Positions 54,623 to 64,000 of a stretch of 64,000 nucleotides of DNA are shown one piece after another; the first letter of the stretch is position 1, and each line of letters opens with the position of its first letter. Origin of the DNA: Pleurodeles waltl. Taxonomy: Eukaryota > Chordata > Amphibia > Caudata > Salamandridae. The translations under genes and the position numbers were made by a program. Under the pieces are notes generated by a model. The model made no database searches. It worked only from the letters and a program-made list of their open reading frames with translations, and was not told where the DNA came from. The DNA lies in assembly GCF_031143425.1 (NCBI RefSeq), contig NW_027150031.1:1-64000 (forward strand), in the 5' to 3' direction.

Positions 54623-54640
54623 CCTCACCGCTGACAACCA
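54623..54640 (-). promoter_or_regulatory. primer binding site candidate of the gypsy-type element
   Basis: Minus-strand TGGTTGTCAGCGGTGAGG starts 1 nt outside the LTR end. Position and TGG start fit a tRNA primer site. I cannot assign the tRNA. Confidence 0.55.
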
Positions 54641-54641
54641 A

Positions 54642-56955
54642 TGTTAGAAATGGGGTCTCTAGTTGGCAGTCGGTTTGCACCCTGTCCAAGTAGGGACCCT
54701 CACTCTTGTCAGGATAAGGGAGATACTTGTTTAGATAACCCCTGCTCACACCCTTGGTAGCTTGGCACAAGCAGTCAGGCTTATCTCAGAAGCAATGTGT
54801 AAAGTATTTGCAAATAGCACACAGTAATAAGTGAAAACACTACAAAAGGACACCACACCAGTTTTTTGAAAAATAGCCAATATTTATCTACATAAAACAA
54901 GACCAAATACGATAAAAATCCAACATAGAGTAAGAAAAATATGAATTCTGCAAGATTTACTCAAAACTACAGTTTCTTGAAGTAGATAGCTCCACCTGGG
55001 GCTATCACGGCATCGTGATCAACAAAACCAACAGTTCAGGCCGGCCGCAGCATTGCGGGCCAGCTACAGTGTCGGGAAGACCCGCAAACAGTACCTTGGA
55101 TTTGCAGGGCGTTCTGATCCTTGTGGTGAGCTCTGGAGAGCGGCGTCACTGACGTCGCGGTATCGGTTCCGGAGTTGGTGCAGGAGTCGTCGGGCCCTTG
55201 AGGTCACAAACGGTGCAGATCGAACTCCAGGCTGATGAAGTCAGTTGCGCCAGCGTGGATAGCGTCGGGGCTGCAGTGCGAGGCGGGACGATGCGACGTG
55301 CGGTGCCCACATGTCACGGTGCAGGCAGCGGCGTCGGTCAGACTAGGGCTGCGGTGTGAAGTGGAGCGGTGCGACATGGGGTGTCCACAGGTCACGGGGC
55401 AGGCAGCGTCGTTGCTGAACTGCTGTCGTCGGTAGGCCCAAGCCAGCGGTGCTGGACGGTGCTTCGTGACCCTCACGAGCGGTGTCCACAGGCCACGGTG
55501 CAGGCAGGATGCCTGGTGACATCACAGGAGTCAATGGTGCTGGCGTCGGTGGACCGGGGCTGCGGTGAGGGATGGAACGGTGCTTTGTGTACCTCACGAG
55601 CGGTGTCCACAGGCCACCGTGCAGGCAGTGGTGCAGGTGTCAGCAGGATCGGCGTTGTCGGGGTTGCCCAGGCTGCGGTGTGAGCAGGGGATGCCGGAGT
55701 GCGAGGCCCACAGGTCGCGGTGCAAGCAGCAGCTCGGTGAAGTCACCCGATGACGGCATCGGGGAGACCAGGGTCGTGGTGCAAAGGGGGGCAATAAGAC
55801 ACTGTGTGGCGTCGGCTGGTCACAGTGCAGGCCAGCGGCGTTGTCGCAGTGGGTTCTCCTCTTGAACATCACAAAACACACAGTTCTCAGTGCTGCAGGT
55901 CGAGGAAACTGAAGTCTTTGGTGTCCATGAGACTTCCAACAGGAGGCAAGCTCTTCTCCAAGCCTTTGGAGAATTTTCTCAAGCAGGACACACAGCAAAG
56001 TTCACCCTTTGCAGTCTTTTCAGGCAGAAGCAGCAACTGCAGGCCAGTCCAGCAAAGCAGCACAGCAAAGGGACAGTACTCCTCCTTCAGCTCTTCAGCT
56101 CTTATCCTTGCAGAGGTTCCTCTTTGTTCCAGAAAGATTCTAAAAGTCTTGGGTTTTGGGTCTTCTTCTTATACCCAGTTTTGCCTCTGAAGTTGGCAAA
56201 CTTCAAAGCAAAGTCTCAAGTGCTTGCAAGATCCTTCCATGTCTAGGCTAGGCCCCAGACACTCACCAGGGGGTCGGAGGCAGCATTGTGTGAGGGCAGG
56301 CACAGTCCTTTCAGGTGTGAGTGACCACTCCTCCCCTCCCCACCAGCACAGATGGCTAATCAAGATATGCAGGCTACACCCCAGCCCCCTTTGTGTCACT
56401 CTCTAGGGGAGAGGTGTTAACAGCTTAACTGTAAAACTGACCCAGACAGACAATCCACAAACAGGCAGAGTCACAGAATGGTATAAGCAAGAAAATGCCT
56501 ACTTTCTAAAAGTGGCATTTTCAAACACACAATTTAAAAACCAACTTCACTAAAAGACGTATTTTTAAATTGTGAGTTCAGAGACCCTAAACTCCACATT
56601 TGTATCAGCTCTCAAAGGGAATCTGCGCTTTAAGGACATTTAAAGGCAGCCCCATGTTAACCTATGAGAGAGATAGACCTTGCACAGTAAAAAAAACAAA
56701 TTTGGCAGTATTTCACTGATAAGACATATAAAACCCACTAGTATATGTGTCACCTTAAACATACACTGCACCTTGCCCATGGGGCACGTAGGGCAGTACA
56801 ATTTCTATAGGGAGCACTTGCACTTTAGTACTGATTAGCAGTGGTAAAGTGCGCAGAGACAATAAACCAGCAAACAGCAAAAACAGATCTAAAAAAATAG
56901 GAGAAAGAAGGCAAAAAGTCTACGGATAACCCTGCAAAAAGGGCCATTTCCAACA
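54642..56955 (-). repeat. 2.3-kb LTR (5' LTR of the gypsy-type element)
   Basis: It starts TGTTAGAAATGG and ends CCATTTCCAACA on the plus strand, 12-bp inverted ends with one mismatch. The adjoining primer site and minus-strand gag to its left show it is the 5' LTR. It contains a GC-rich stretch (55020-55850) with repeated GTCCACAGGCCAC(G/C)GTGCAGGCAG-like units, and many short open frames of no value. The matching 3' LTR is not in the window. Confidence 0.78.
55300..55870. repeat. degenerate GC-rich repeats inside the 2.3-kb LTR
   Basis: The phrase GAGCGGTGTCCACAGGCCAC(G/C)G plus GTGCAGGCAG recurs at about 55479 and 55600. Weaker versions (CACATGTCACGGTGCAGGCAGCGG, CCACAGGTCACGGGGCAGGCAGC, CCACAGGTCGCGGTGCAAGCAGC) lie near 55308, 55384 and 55708. 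Spacing is uneven, about 75-120 bp. Confidence 0.65.
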
Positions 56956-59617
56956 GTAGCTATGACAATGTGACTGACTAACTTTTATGCTTTTCTTTCT
57001 AGGTACCAACTGCGCTGTTTTATAGATTTTCTTTTAGCTAGATGTTTTCCAAATTTATGTTTTCTAAATTTGTTTTGCATGAAGTCCCACATGCTAAATA
57101 CGAATCTGGGTTAGGTAAGGGTTCTTTGGGTGACGTTGACATGTGACAAATGATTGACGGACTGATTGCTGAACTCTGCTATTAATGCTGTTATATTCAT
57201 CCTTGTTGGCTTATGCTGAAGCATTCGAGCATATGTTTTCTCAGGTTCTGATTAGATTATGTTATGGGATGTCATTAATGAACTAATTCTGAGTTGATTG
57301 AATAAAGTTTGATCTTATTTTAATCTTATTTTAATGACTTAGTATTGTAACTAATAGGGAAATAAAATTGATAAAACATATAATTGAGTTGTGGTTATTC
57401 ACGAAATGTTGATTTATTGTCTAATGCTTAATGATTCTCTTAGGGGTTGTTGATTGATTACATTGATAATTGACGTTCATTGAATACTGCATTTCTAGGA
57501 TACTTCATGCGATCCAAAAGGTTCATCAGCCTATATGCGTCCCCTTGTAAGTTTACTTACTAAGGACCAGGCGCGCTTGCACTGGATACAAAAAAAAGGA
57601 GAAACCTTGGCATAAGACTGAAAAGAGTTGCTGCAGTAACTCAGCTTCATAAAGGACTACAGGTATCTTTGAACAACTTTCATTAAAGGTTTAAAGTAAT
57701 GCCCTTGTACCTGGAATTGTTCGGTTTTGGGTGGCTTAGTGGTGGTAATTTGGATTTTAACACTGACAAGCCACCAGGAAAATGTCAGTGTGGCAGAATT
57801 CTGGGATGTACCCTGGTTGTAGAACATCATGGGCCACCATATAAAGGGCAGCACTGCCAAGGCACGAAGCATATTGAGCAAAAAAACATGTTTACTCAAT
57901 GGATTAATAAAAGTGTCCATAGCAACCTTGTAACTCCTTGCCCCAGCTGAGCCACTCACCTGCTGCAATTAAGCAGAGCGAGGTTCACGCAGTGGTGTTG
58001 TGATGGCAGAGGCACTACGCATGATGCCTGTACTTTGAAGATTTTATTAATGAAAATATGACCAATGCCTGTGGGCAACATTTAACAGTTCCTGTGCTGC
58101 CAAATATATGTCAGTGTCGGATAGCACCAAAATCTAACCACTGCCAAACACATCAGTTAAAAGTTAGTGACGCCTCGGGAGACACTGATGTTATGGTTGG
58201 CAACTTTCTTAGAAAAAATTACTGGCCATTAGATTACGTTTTGCTGTTCAGAACCTCCAGCAGCAAGTATGTGAAAAAAAATTATTGTAGAATTGTCAGG
58301 ATAATTGTGCATCATGGTAATTAGCTCTCTGCTTGCTATAATAATTGTTCTGAAATAATTTAGACAGTTTAAAAATGCTTTTGAAATGATCTATGCGATT
58401 GTCGTTCTTGGATTTTTCTAAAAAAATTACCAGATTTCACTGCTTTTCCCTGTATTTTTTAATTTTTTCGGTTAGTACTTAATAAATACAGGCCGGTAGC
58501 ACCCCTAATTGATGCTAGTCCAGTTTGGCCTCATAATTAGGATTGCCACCTCATCGATTTTCAACCCGCATGTCCTAGCAATTACAAACTAAGACAAAAA
58601 ATCATCTGAAGCTGGGATCTTTAGCTCTGTTCTGTACATACTTCAAATAGAAATAGAAATCACTGTTATATGTGTATTAGAACCATGAATGAACCCTGTC
58701 TAATAATTAAAGTAAATCAAGGCAAAAAAGCAGATTACAAATGAATACATAAGATTTTGTTTAACGTCATATTTAGAATAAGGTCCGAGCCTTGGCAGAC
58801 CCTTAGATCAACAACAAATGGCCTGTATTTCACAAGTGGAAAGATGGTAACGTTACTCATAATTGAGACAGCTGTAAAGCTCAGATAACCCCTTTCTGTT
58901 CCCGCAAACTCCAGTTGCCAAAAGTGTTCACATTTGCACCTTTCTTCTGTAGCCTACACGCCCTTTCTTTCTATGAAATACTCAAATATTCATCCATGGT
59001 TACAATGCTATAGGCTGAACCCCGCTTCCGGTTTTTCGAGAGTCCTTCCTGTCGTGCGAGCCTCAGCGTATGTCACGTGGCCTACCTACGACGTCTCTGT
59101 TTAGAGCCATTTCCCCAATGAGAAATGGTTACTACCACCCGGAAGTTGTTGTGGTGATCTGGAATAGAAAGAATAGCCCCATCCTCAAACAGTTTTCATA
59201 TAATTTTTCCATTCTGAATCTGTGCTGTTATTTTCAGCTCCAAAATGTAAATCGTTGTAACGTAACAGTATTGTTTACAAACATGACTAGGCTTTTCATT
59301 AGGAAAGGTTGTCTTAATATGCAGACTCTTTTTTTATTTTAAACTGTAAATCCATTTTCTGTCTGTGGGTGTTTCTTCCTGCCTGTACATATTTGGTTTA
59401 GAATAACGGTGGCGTGCATACTGTGCTCAAAGTGAGGTACATAAGTAACGTCTCCGATGCACTGTATTTAACGTGTTGAAGACAAAGCTGTTAGAGCAGA
59501 CTGACCCTGTTTTTGTAGGCAGTACAACACTAAGTATACACACAACCGGCTTTCACAGCAGGAAGTTAAAGCTTATAAATTGTACACCCAGACGGCGTGT
59601 CAGAGCCCAAGTAGCTC
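56956..59617. other. no gene recognised
   Basis: 2.7 kb AT-rich, unique-looking sequence. Short open frames at 57657-57968, 58058-58324 and 59070-59342 have no motif I recognise. This is one of the few stretches without obvious transposon signatures, and it leads into the tRNA-His gene. Confidence 0.45.
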
Positions 59618-59689
59618 GCCGTGATCGTATAGTGGTTAGTACTCTGCGTTGTGGCCGCAGCAACCTCGGTTCGAATCCGAGTCACGGCA
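59618..59689 (+). tRNA. tRNA-His(GTG)
   Basis: Complete 72-nt cloverleaf, GCCGTGATCGTATAGTGGTT...GTCACGGCA. The anticodon loop TTGTGGC gives GTG (histidine). All stems pair, and both internal promoter boxes (TCGTATAGTGG-type A box, GGTTCGAATCC B box) are intact. From memory it is identical to the common human tRNA-His gene. No CCA is encoded, as usual in animals, and the extra 5' G is added after transcription. It lies only about 270 bp from the start of a DIRS-type element. Confidence 0.97.
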
Positions 59690-59725
59690 TTGCGGGTGGC
59701 AATGTCACGGCAGTTAGGCATCATA

Positions 59726-59750
59726 TTTTGCCTCTGATTTTTTTTTTAAC
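59726..59750 (+). terminator. T-runs after tRNA-His (Pol III terminators)
   Basis: A TTTT at about 59726 and a run of about ten T at 59739-59748 follow the tRNA. RNA polymerase III stops at such runs. The first is about 37 nt past the gene, so the trailer is rather long. Confidence 0.55.
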
Positions 59751-59982
59751 TTACGCATATGTAGTTGCAATTTTTTATTTTCTGAGCCGGGTCGAAAACG
59801 TATAAGACGCTAAAGTAACTAAGGTAAACTTAAGGTAATCACACCTGGAAACACAAAATGTATATTTTAGCAATTACATTCTTATTTTTCTGATGATTGA
59901 AAGCAGAGGCGATCACAGAGCAGAGGTTAACTTCCGGAATTCCAACAATGTTTTAGTGCGATTTGTTCCAAGCGGATCGCAG

Positions 59983-60106
59983 CTCTTGTCAATGGCAAGT
60001 ACTGCTTCATGTAATTCTATGTCAGGACCAGAGGTGAGGATTATTCTCTTGTCAATGGCAAGTACTGCTTCATGTAATTCTATGTCAGGACCAGAGGTGA
60101 GGATTA
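59983..60106 (+). repeat. 63-bp direct tandem duplication at the DIRS-type element start
   Basis: CTCTTGTCAATGGCAAGTAC...GGACCAGAGGTGAGGATTAT occurs at 59983 and again at 60046 with no differences visible. It lies upstream of the predicted DIRS promoter and is probably part of its terminal repeat. Confidence 0.85.
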
Positions 60107-60211
60107 TGCAGATCTTTCTTCACTTTTTATTAAACAGCAAGTTCAAAGTTAAACAAAGAATACACAAAAAAACTACAAGTTCCTTGAGTCCGCCACCATG
60201 CTAACCAGTGT

Positions 60212-60246
60212 CCAATGAGGATCCACTCCCGACGGCGGTATAAATA
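60212..60246 (+). promoter_or_regulatory. CCAAT and TATA boxes of the DIRS-type element
   Basis: CCAAT at 60212-60216 and TATAAATA at 60239-60246, about 510 bp before the gag start. Transcription would begin near 60270 (inference). Confidence 0.6.
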
Positions 60247-60753
60247 TCCCCGAGTGCGTCATTCGTCCTCTTTCTTCACTGCTTCAGTCAGATAAGTGCC
60301 TTTCTGCCTCCCAGTTATTTCTCTTTGCATATTGAATTTTTCGTGTTTTATTGCTTGCGCACATTTCTCCTGGCTTTTCTGTTGTAGCAACGAGTGTTGC
60401 AAAGAGCGCGTCTTCAGCGCGGTAGGTGTTCCGCCCGAGCGCTTTTGTTTCTCCTCAGGAGACGTGTTGGGCCCGACACAGGGCGCGCGCGTGCATTTTA
60501 TCGCACGTCGAGCGCTCGAGTGTTTTAACGCTCGGCGCTCAGTTTGTTCACATTATTTTGCATATTCTTTTGTGTTTGGCTATTTTCCCTACCCTGTGAC
60601 ACCGCTATTGGTAAGGTTTGACCCCCTTGGGAAGTCTTTGTTTTTTCAGAAATTTGCTGTTCTTTATTTTTACAGAGGGGGTAGGGAATACCCTTTGTGT
60701 AATTTTTTTTTTTTTGGGTGCTCTCTGTCAATTTTTTTTCTCTGAGTCTCAGG

Positions 60754-62090
60754 ATGCAGTCCTCTCAGGACCATGAGCCTTTTGCCAAAATGTCCCCAGG
60801 TGAGGGCCCCTCTCACCGGGTCCTACCCCCTGGGGTGGATGCCCTGTTCTCACAGGCTATTACACACGCCCTTGCCCCTCTTAAAGAAAGCGTGGCGAGG
60901 CTCACGGAACAGGTGTCCAAAGGGACGGGCATGTTTGGTGTGACGGGAGCAGAGGGTGGAAACTCTACCCTATCGGCCCCCAAGAAATCGCGCAAGCGCC
61001 ACGCAGGGCACCTGGAGGATGTTGAGTTTTTGTCCAGTACCTTCTCCAAAAGTGCGCACGCGCATAATCGCTTACCTTCCCGGGAGGGTTTGCTACCCAG
61101 TGCAATGGGTGCCAAGTTTCACCACATATGGAACCCTGATATTGGGTCACCTAAAGGCATCTCTGGAGACTCAGATGGTGATTCCTCATCTTTGGACGAT
61201 GAGTCCAGTCGCCCTTAGCGCCCCGGAGCTGCCATGCCAGATCCTTCTGATCTGGGAGATTCTGACTCCAATATGTTCGAACTGAATGGGATTTAACATC
61301 CGCGTTCCTCGGAGTGACGTCCGGACCACAAGGTGGCAGAATATGTCTCAAGTAAAATTAGGCAACCTCTTGATAAAGAGGTGCGAGCCCGTTTAAGGGC
61401 GGAATGTCCACACCCGTCCTTGTCGGATAAGGTGGCGTTCACGCCTAATATCGACCCCAAAATGTGTACCTTTTTTGCCAAGTACACTAAGGACCCTAAG
61501 ATGGGGATTGACTGATCCTGGAGTGCATGCCAGGATAAACTCCTCTATGTGTTGGGACCCCTCACACCGATAATTCAGCTGGTGGAACGTGCCAAGCAGT
61601 CAAACACACCCCTTCAGACAGATATTGTAGAGGGGTGGGCCCAAAGAGCTGTCTGTCTCCTGGGCAACACTAACTGTGCCATTTCGGCTGAAAGGTGCAG
61701 GTCTTTGCTCATCAAAATATACCCCAAATTAGGGGAGCTTTCTAACTCGGAGGCAGGGGCTATTGCCCAAGGCAATTTATTTGGCAAACCTTTTGTTAAG
61801 GAATTGCGAAAATTTGTTGCCACTTTTTCTGCTCTCGACAAGGCTCAGTCGTCCATCAAAAAGATCTTCCTGAATAAGGTTTTTGGCGGGGCCGGACGAG
61901 GCAGGGGTCTCTCTTCCGGCCTCCAGTACCAACAAGGCCCCGGTTCCTTCCGAAACAACGGTTGGCGGGTTGGTCGACAAGGAACGTTCTTCCCCAACAG
62001 AGGCAGGGGGAAAGGCAGGGCTAACAGGAGTGCACGAGGAGCAACTAATGCCCCCGGAGGACCTTCTGGTAAGGCTTATCCATTTTTCCC
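60754..62090 (+). pseudogene. DIRS-type gag-like gene with four in-frame stops
   Basis: Starts at ATG 60754 (MQSSQDHEPF). One frame continues to about 62090 with stops at 61216-61218 (TAG), about 61294 (TAA), about 61315 (TGA) and 61513-61515 (TGA). An N-terminal part carries a Ser/Asp-rich run (GDSDGDSSSLDDESS). The middle is a capsid-like region (KVAEYVSSKIRQPL, TFFAKYTKDPKMG, NTNCAISAERCRSLL, KFVATFSALDKAQSS). The C-terminus is Gly/Arg-rich (GGAGRGRGLSSG, NRGRGKGRANRS) and could bind RNA in place of a zinc knuckle. Near 62090 the related sequence shifts to the pol frame (FGGRLRFFRDNWSHI), which may reflect natural gag/pol overlap. Confidence 0.78.
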
Positions 62091-63954
62091 CTCAAAACTT
62101 CGGAGGAAGATTACGTTTTTTCAGGGACAATTGGAGTCACATCACCTCCGACGCTTGGGTGCTGCAGACAGTTTCCGGGTTCTAGATTGAATTTTGAGGT
62201 ACCCCATCACAGGAGACGCTACCCGCGCCCCTAGTATTTTCAGCAGCGGATTCCGATTTCATAGACCTAGAGGTTCAGGCTCTCCTTCACAAAAATGCCG
62301 TATCCTTCGCATTACTTCATCCCAGAGGTTTTGTAAGCAACATCTTCTTGGTAGAAAAGAAGGACAAGGGCTTTCGGCCTGTTATCAATCTCCGGTTATT
62401 CAACGACTGGGTAGTATACAGGCACTTCAAAATGGAGGGTATTTATATTCTCTGCGATCTCCTCTTACAGGGAGATTGGATGGTATGTCTAGATCTCAAG
62501 GACGCACATCTCACCGTCCCTATCTTTCCTCCTCACCGCAGTTTTCTGCAATTTCTCTGGAACGGTCAGGTATTCAAGTTCACAACTCTCCCCTTCGGTC
62601 TTTCTTCAGCACCATGGTGCTTTACCAAACTCCTCAAGCCCGTGGTGGAAGTACTGCGGTTGCAAGGAATTCGTCTCATCATTTATCTGGACGATCTTCT
62701 TCTGATCGATCAAACCAGGTCTCAACTCTTATCCAATATGAACACAACTATTGCTCTTTTGCAGGATCTGGGGTTCGTGACCAACCAACAGAAGTCAGAG
62801 CTTCTTCCAGCCCAATCAATGGTTTTTCTGGGTTTCCTCATAGAATCCCGGTCAGCATCCTTTAGTCTTCCGACCCCAAAGATATCCAAGATCAAGAAGG
62901 AACTAAGGAAGGTCCTTCGGTGCGACAGGATCTCGCTACGTCAGTTAGCCAGAGTGGTGGGCCTGCTTTCCTCCTCAATTGAGGCAATTTTTCCAGGCCC
63001 CCTCCACTACAGAGCCCCTCAACGCCTGAAGGCTTTTCACCTTTGGCGGGGGGTGACGTATTCCGAACTAATCTCCCTTTCTCAGGAGGCGAGGACAGAA
63101 TTACATTGGTGGCTAGACCACATGGAAGCGTGGAATGGCAGAGCCATTTTCGGGGCCTCCCCAGACCTGGTGATAGAATTGGATGCCAGTCGCCAGGGAT
63201 TGGGAGCTCGATGCGGGGACGTCTCGTTTGGGGGGGGGGGTGCTGGACCCCGCAGGAGCTCACCATGCATATCTACTGTCTGGAACTCCTGGCATGTTCT
63301 TTTGCGATCAAGTCTCTGACGAGAGACAAAATCTCATGTGTAGTGCTACTGCGGATGGACAATGTGTCAGCTGTGCAGTACATAAATCGTTTGGGGAGGA
63401 CACGATCGAGGGCCCTAGCGGAACTGGCGAAGGGCCTTTGGCACTTTTGCCTCCAGCATCAGATCTCTGTCACAGCAGAGTATCTTCCGGGGTCTTAGAA
63501 TACCTTGGCAGATTGGAATTCCCAGTTTCTGACAGATTCCAGCGATTGGCAACTGGATCAATCGATATTTTGGGCGATTATGGCTCGTTGGGGTCCTTGT
63601 TCGGTGGACCTTTTTGCATCCAGGTGGAATGCCCATCTACTCCTATACTTCAGTTGGCGCCCGGATCCGGGTGCTGCAGCAGTGGATGCATTTCTCCAGA
63701 ACTGGGGGCAACTTCAGGGGTATGCTTTTCCCCCCTTCCTTCTTATCCCGCGGGTTGCAGCTCTGGTTCGCCGTCAGGAAGCAACAGTGGTCCTGATAAC
63801 CCCCTGGTGGAGGTCCCAAGTGTGGTTTCCGACTCTGCTGGAACTCTCTTGCGAGTTACCAATTCGTCTTCCGGTCTTTCCCTTGATTCTCCGGGACCCT
63901 TCAGGCCTTTTTCACCCCCTGTTCCTTCAAGGCCATTTATATCTCATGGCATGA
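62090..63954 (+). pseudogene. DIRS-type pol: reverse transcriptase, RNase H and methylase-like region
   Basis: RT in one frame to about 63230: GFRPVINLRLFNDWV, LDLKDAHLTVPI, FTTLPFGLSSAPWCF and the catalytic YLDD (about 62682-62693). TAG and TGA stops at 62183 and 62195 precede the RT. At the 11-G run 63230-63240 the frame changes. RNase H-like sequence continues in the new frame (CLELLACSFAIKSL, RMDNVSAVQYINR) to a TAG at 63496-63498. Then come ADWNSQFLTDSSDWQLD, VDLFASRWNAH, DAFLQNWGQ and TVVLITPWWRSQVWFP, the conserved block after RNase H in DIRS pol. A TGA at 63952-63954 ends the open frame, but related sequence may continue to the window edge. Confidence 0.85.
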
Positions 63955-64000
63955 AAGATTTCAGGTCCCGCTGGCTGGACTGCCGACTTTCGCAAGAAGC

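Larger units (their letters stand above)
59960..64000 (+). mobile_element. DIRS-type retroelement, 5' part, runs off the window
   Basis: Terminal or promoter region, gag-like gene, then RT, RNase H and methylase-like domains in order, continuing past 64000. The tyrosine recombinase expected for DIRS lies beyond the window. The left boundary is approximate. Lesions are few (about six stops, two frame changes), so it is far younger than the copy at 17300-21110. Confidence 0.82.

Noticed and set aside
62892..63266. Minus-strand 124-codon frame
   Set aside because: Antisense to the DIRS RT/RNase H region.

Overview
This window looks like repeat-filled DNA from a very large vertebrate genome. The best fit is a salamander, probably a newt close to Pleurodeles; this is inference. 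The support is a vertebrate-type tRNA-His gene and a dense, nested mix of PIF/Harbinger, Ty3/gypsy, DIRS-type, L2-type and giant-LTR elements. I recognise no host protein-coding gene. The only host-type genes are an intact tRNA-His(GTG) at 59618-59689 and a slightly damaged tRNA-Gly(TCC) at 41761-41832.

Layout. 1-530: broken Harbinger transposase fragment. 2236-17284: a 15-kb Harbinger element with matching termini and an ATA target duplication. It holds a transposase gene (+) and two separate Myb/SANT-like genes (-), one with a 3' part made of an 18-codon minisatellite. A young Tf1/sushi-type gypsy element (10436-16359, AAGAC duplication) sits inside an exon of the second Myb gene. 17300-21110: old, badly decayed DIRS-type element. 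23890-41542: an old gypsy element carrying a nest. A giant solo LTR (GTTGG duplication) lies at 24351-35511, and inside it is a tandem element LTR-ORF-LTR-ORF-LTR (25653-34140, AAGAC duplication). A 1-kb non-autonomous Harbinger element (38404-39428, ATA duplication) splits the same gypsy pol gene. 42112-44757: hairpin-rich repeat with 366-bp tandem units. 46070-46565: minisatellite. 49345-49566: Myb fragment. 49567 to about 52440: L2-type LINE, with repeated 5' sequence above it. 53290-56955: gag remnant and 2.3-kb LTR of another gypsy-type element. 59960-64000: a younger DIRS-type element that runs off the window.

The most unusual items are these. (1) The tandem element encodes one 622-residue protein with a dUTPase-like segment whose motif aspartates are replaced. 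It has a tRNA-Leu(UAA) primer site, no pol, and LTRs carrying 12 short repeats rich in CCAAT. (2) The Harbinger element has two Myb-type accessory genes. (3) The young gypsy element preserves both a self-priming site and a GGGAAAC frameshift site, while its zinc-knuckle codons are destroyed. Insertions can be ordered by nesting: old gypsy first, then giant LTR and small Harbinger, then the tandem element.
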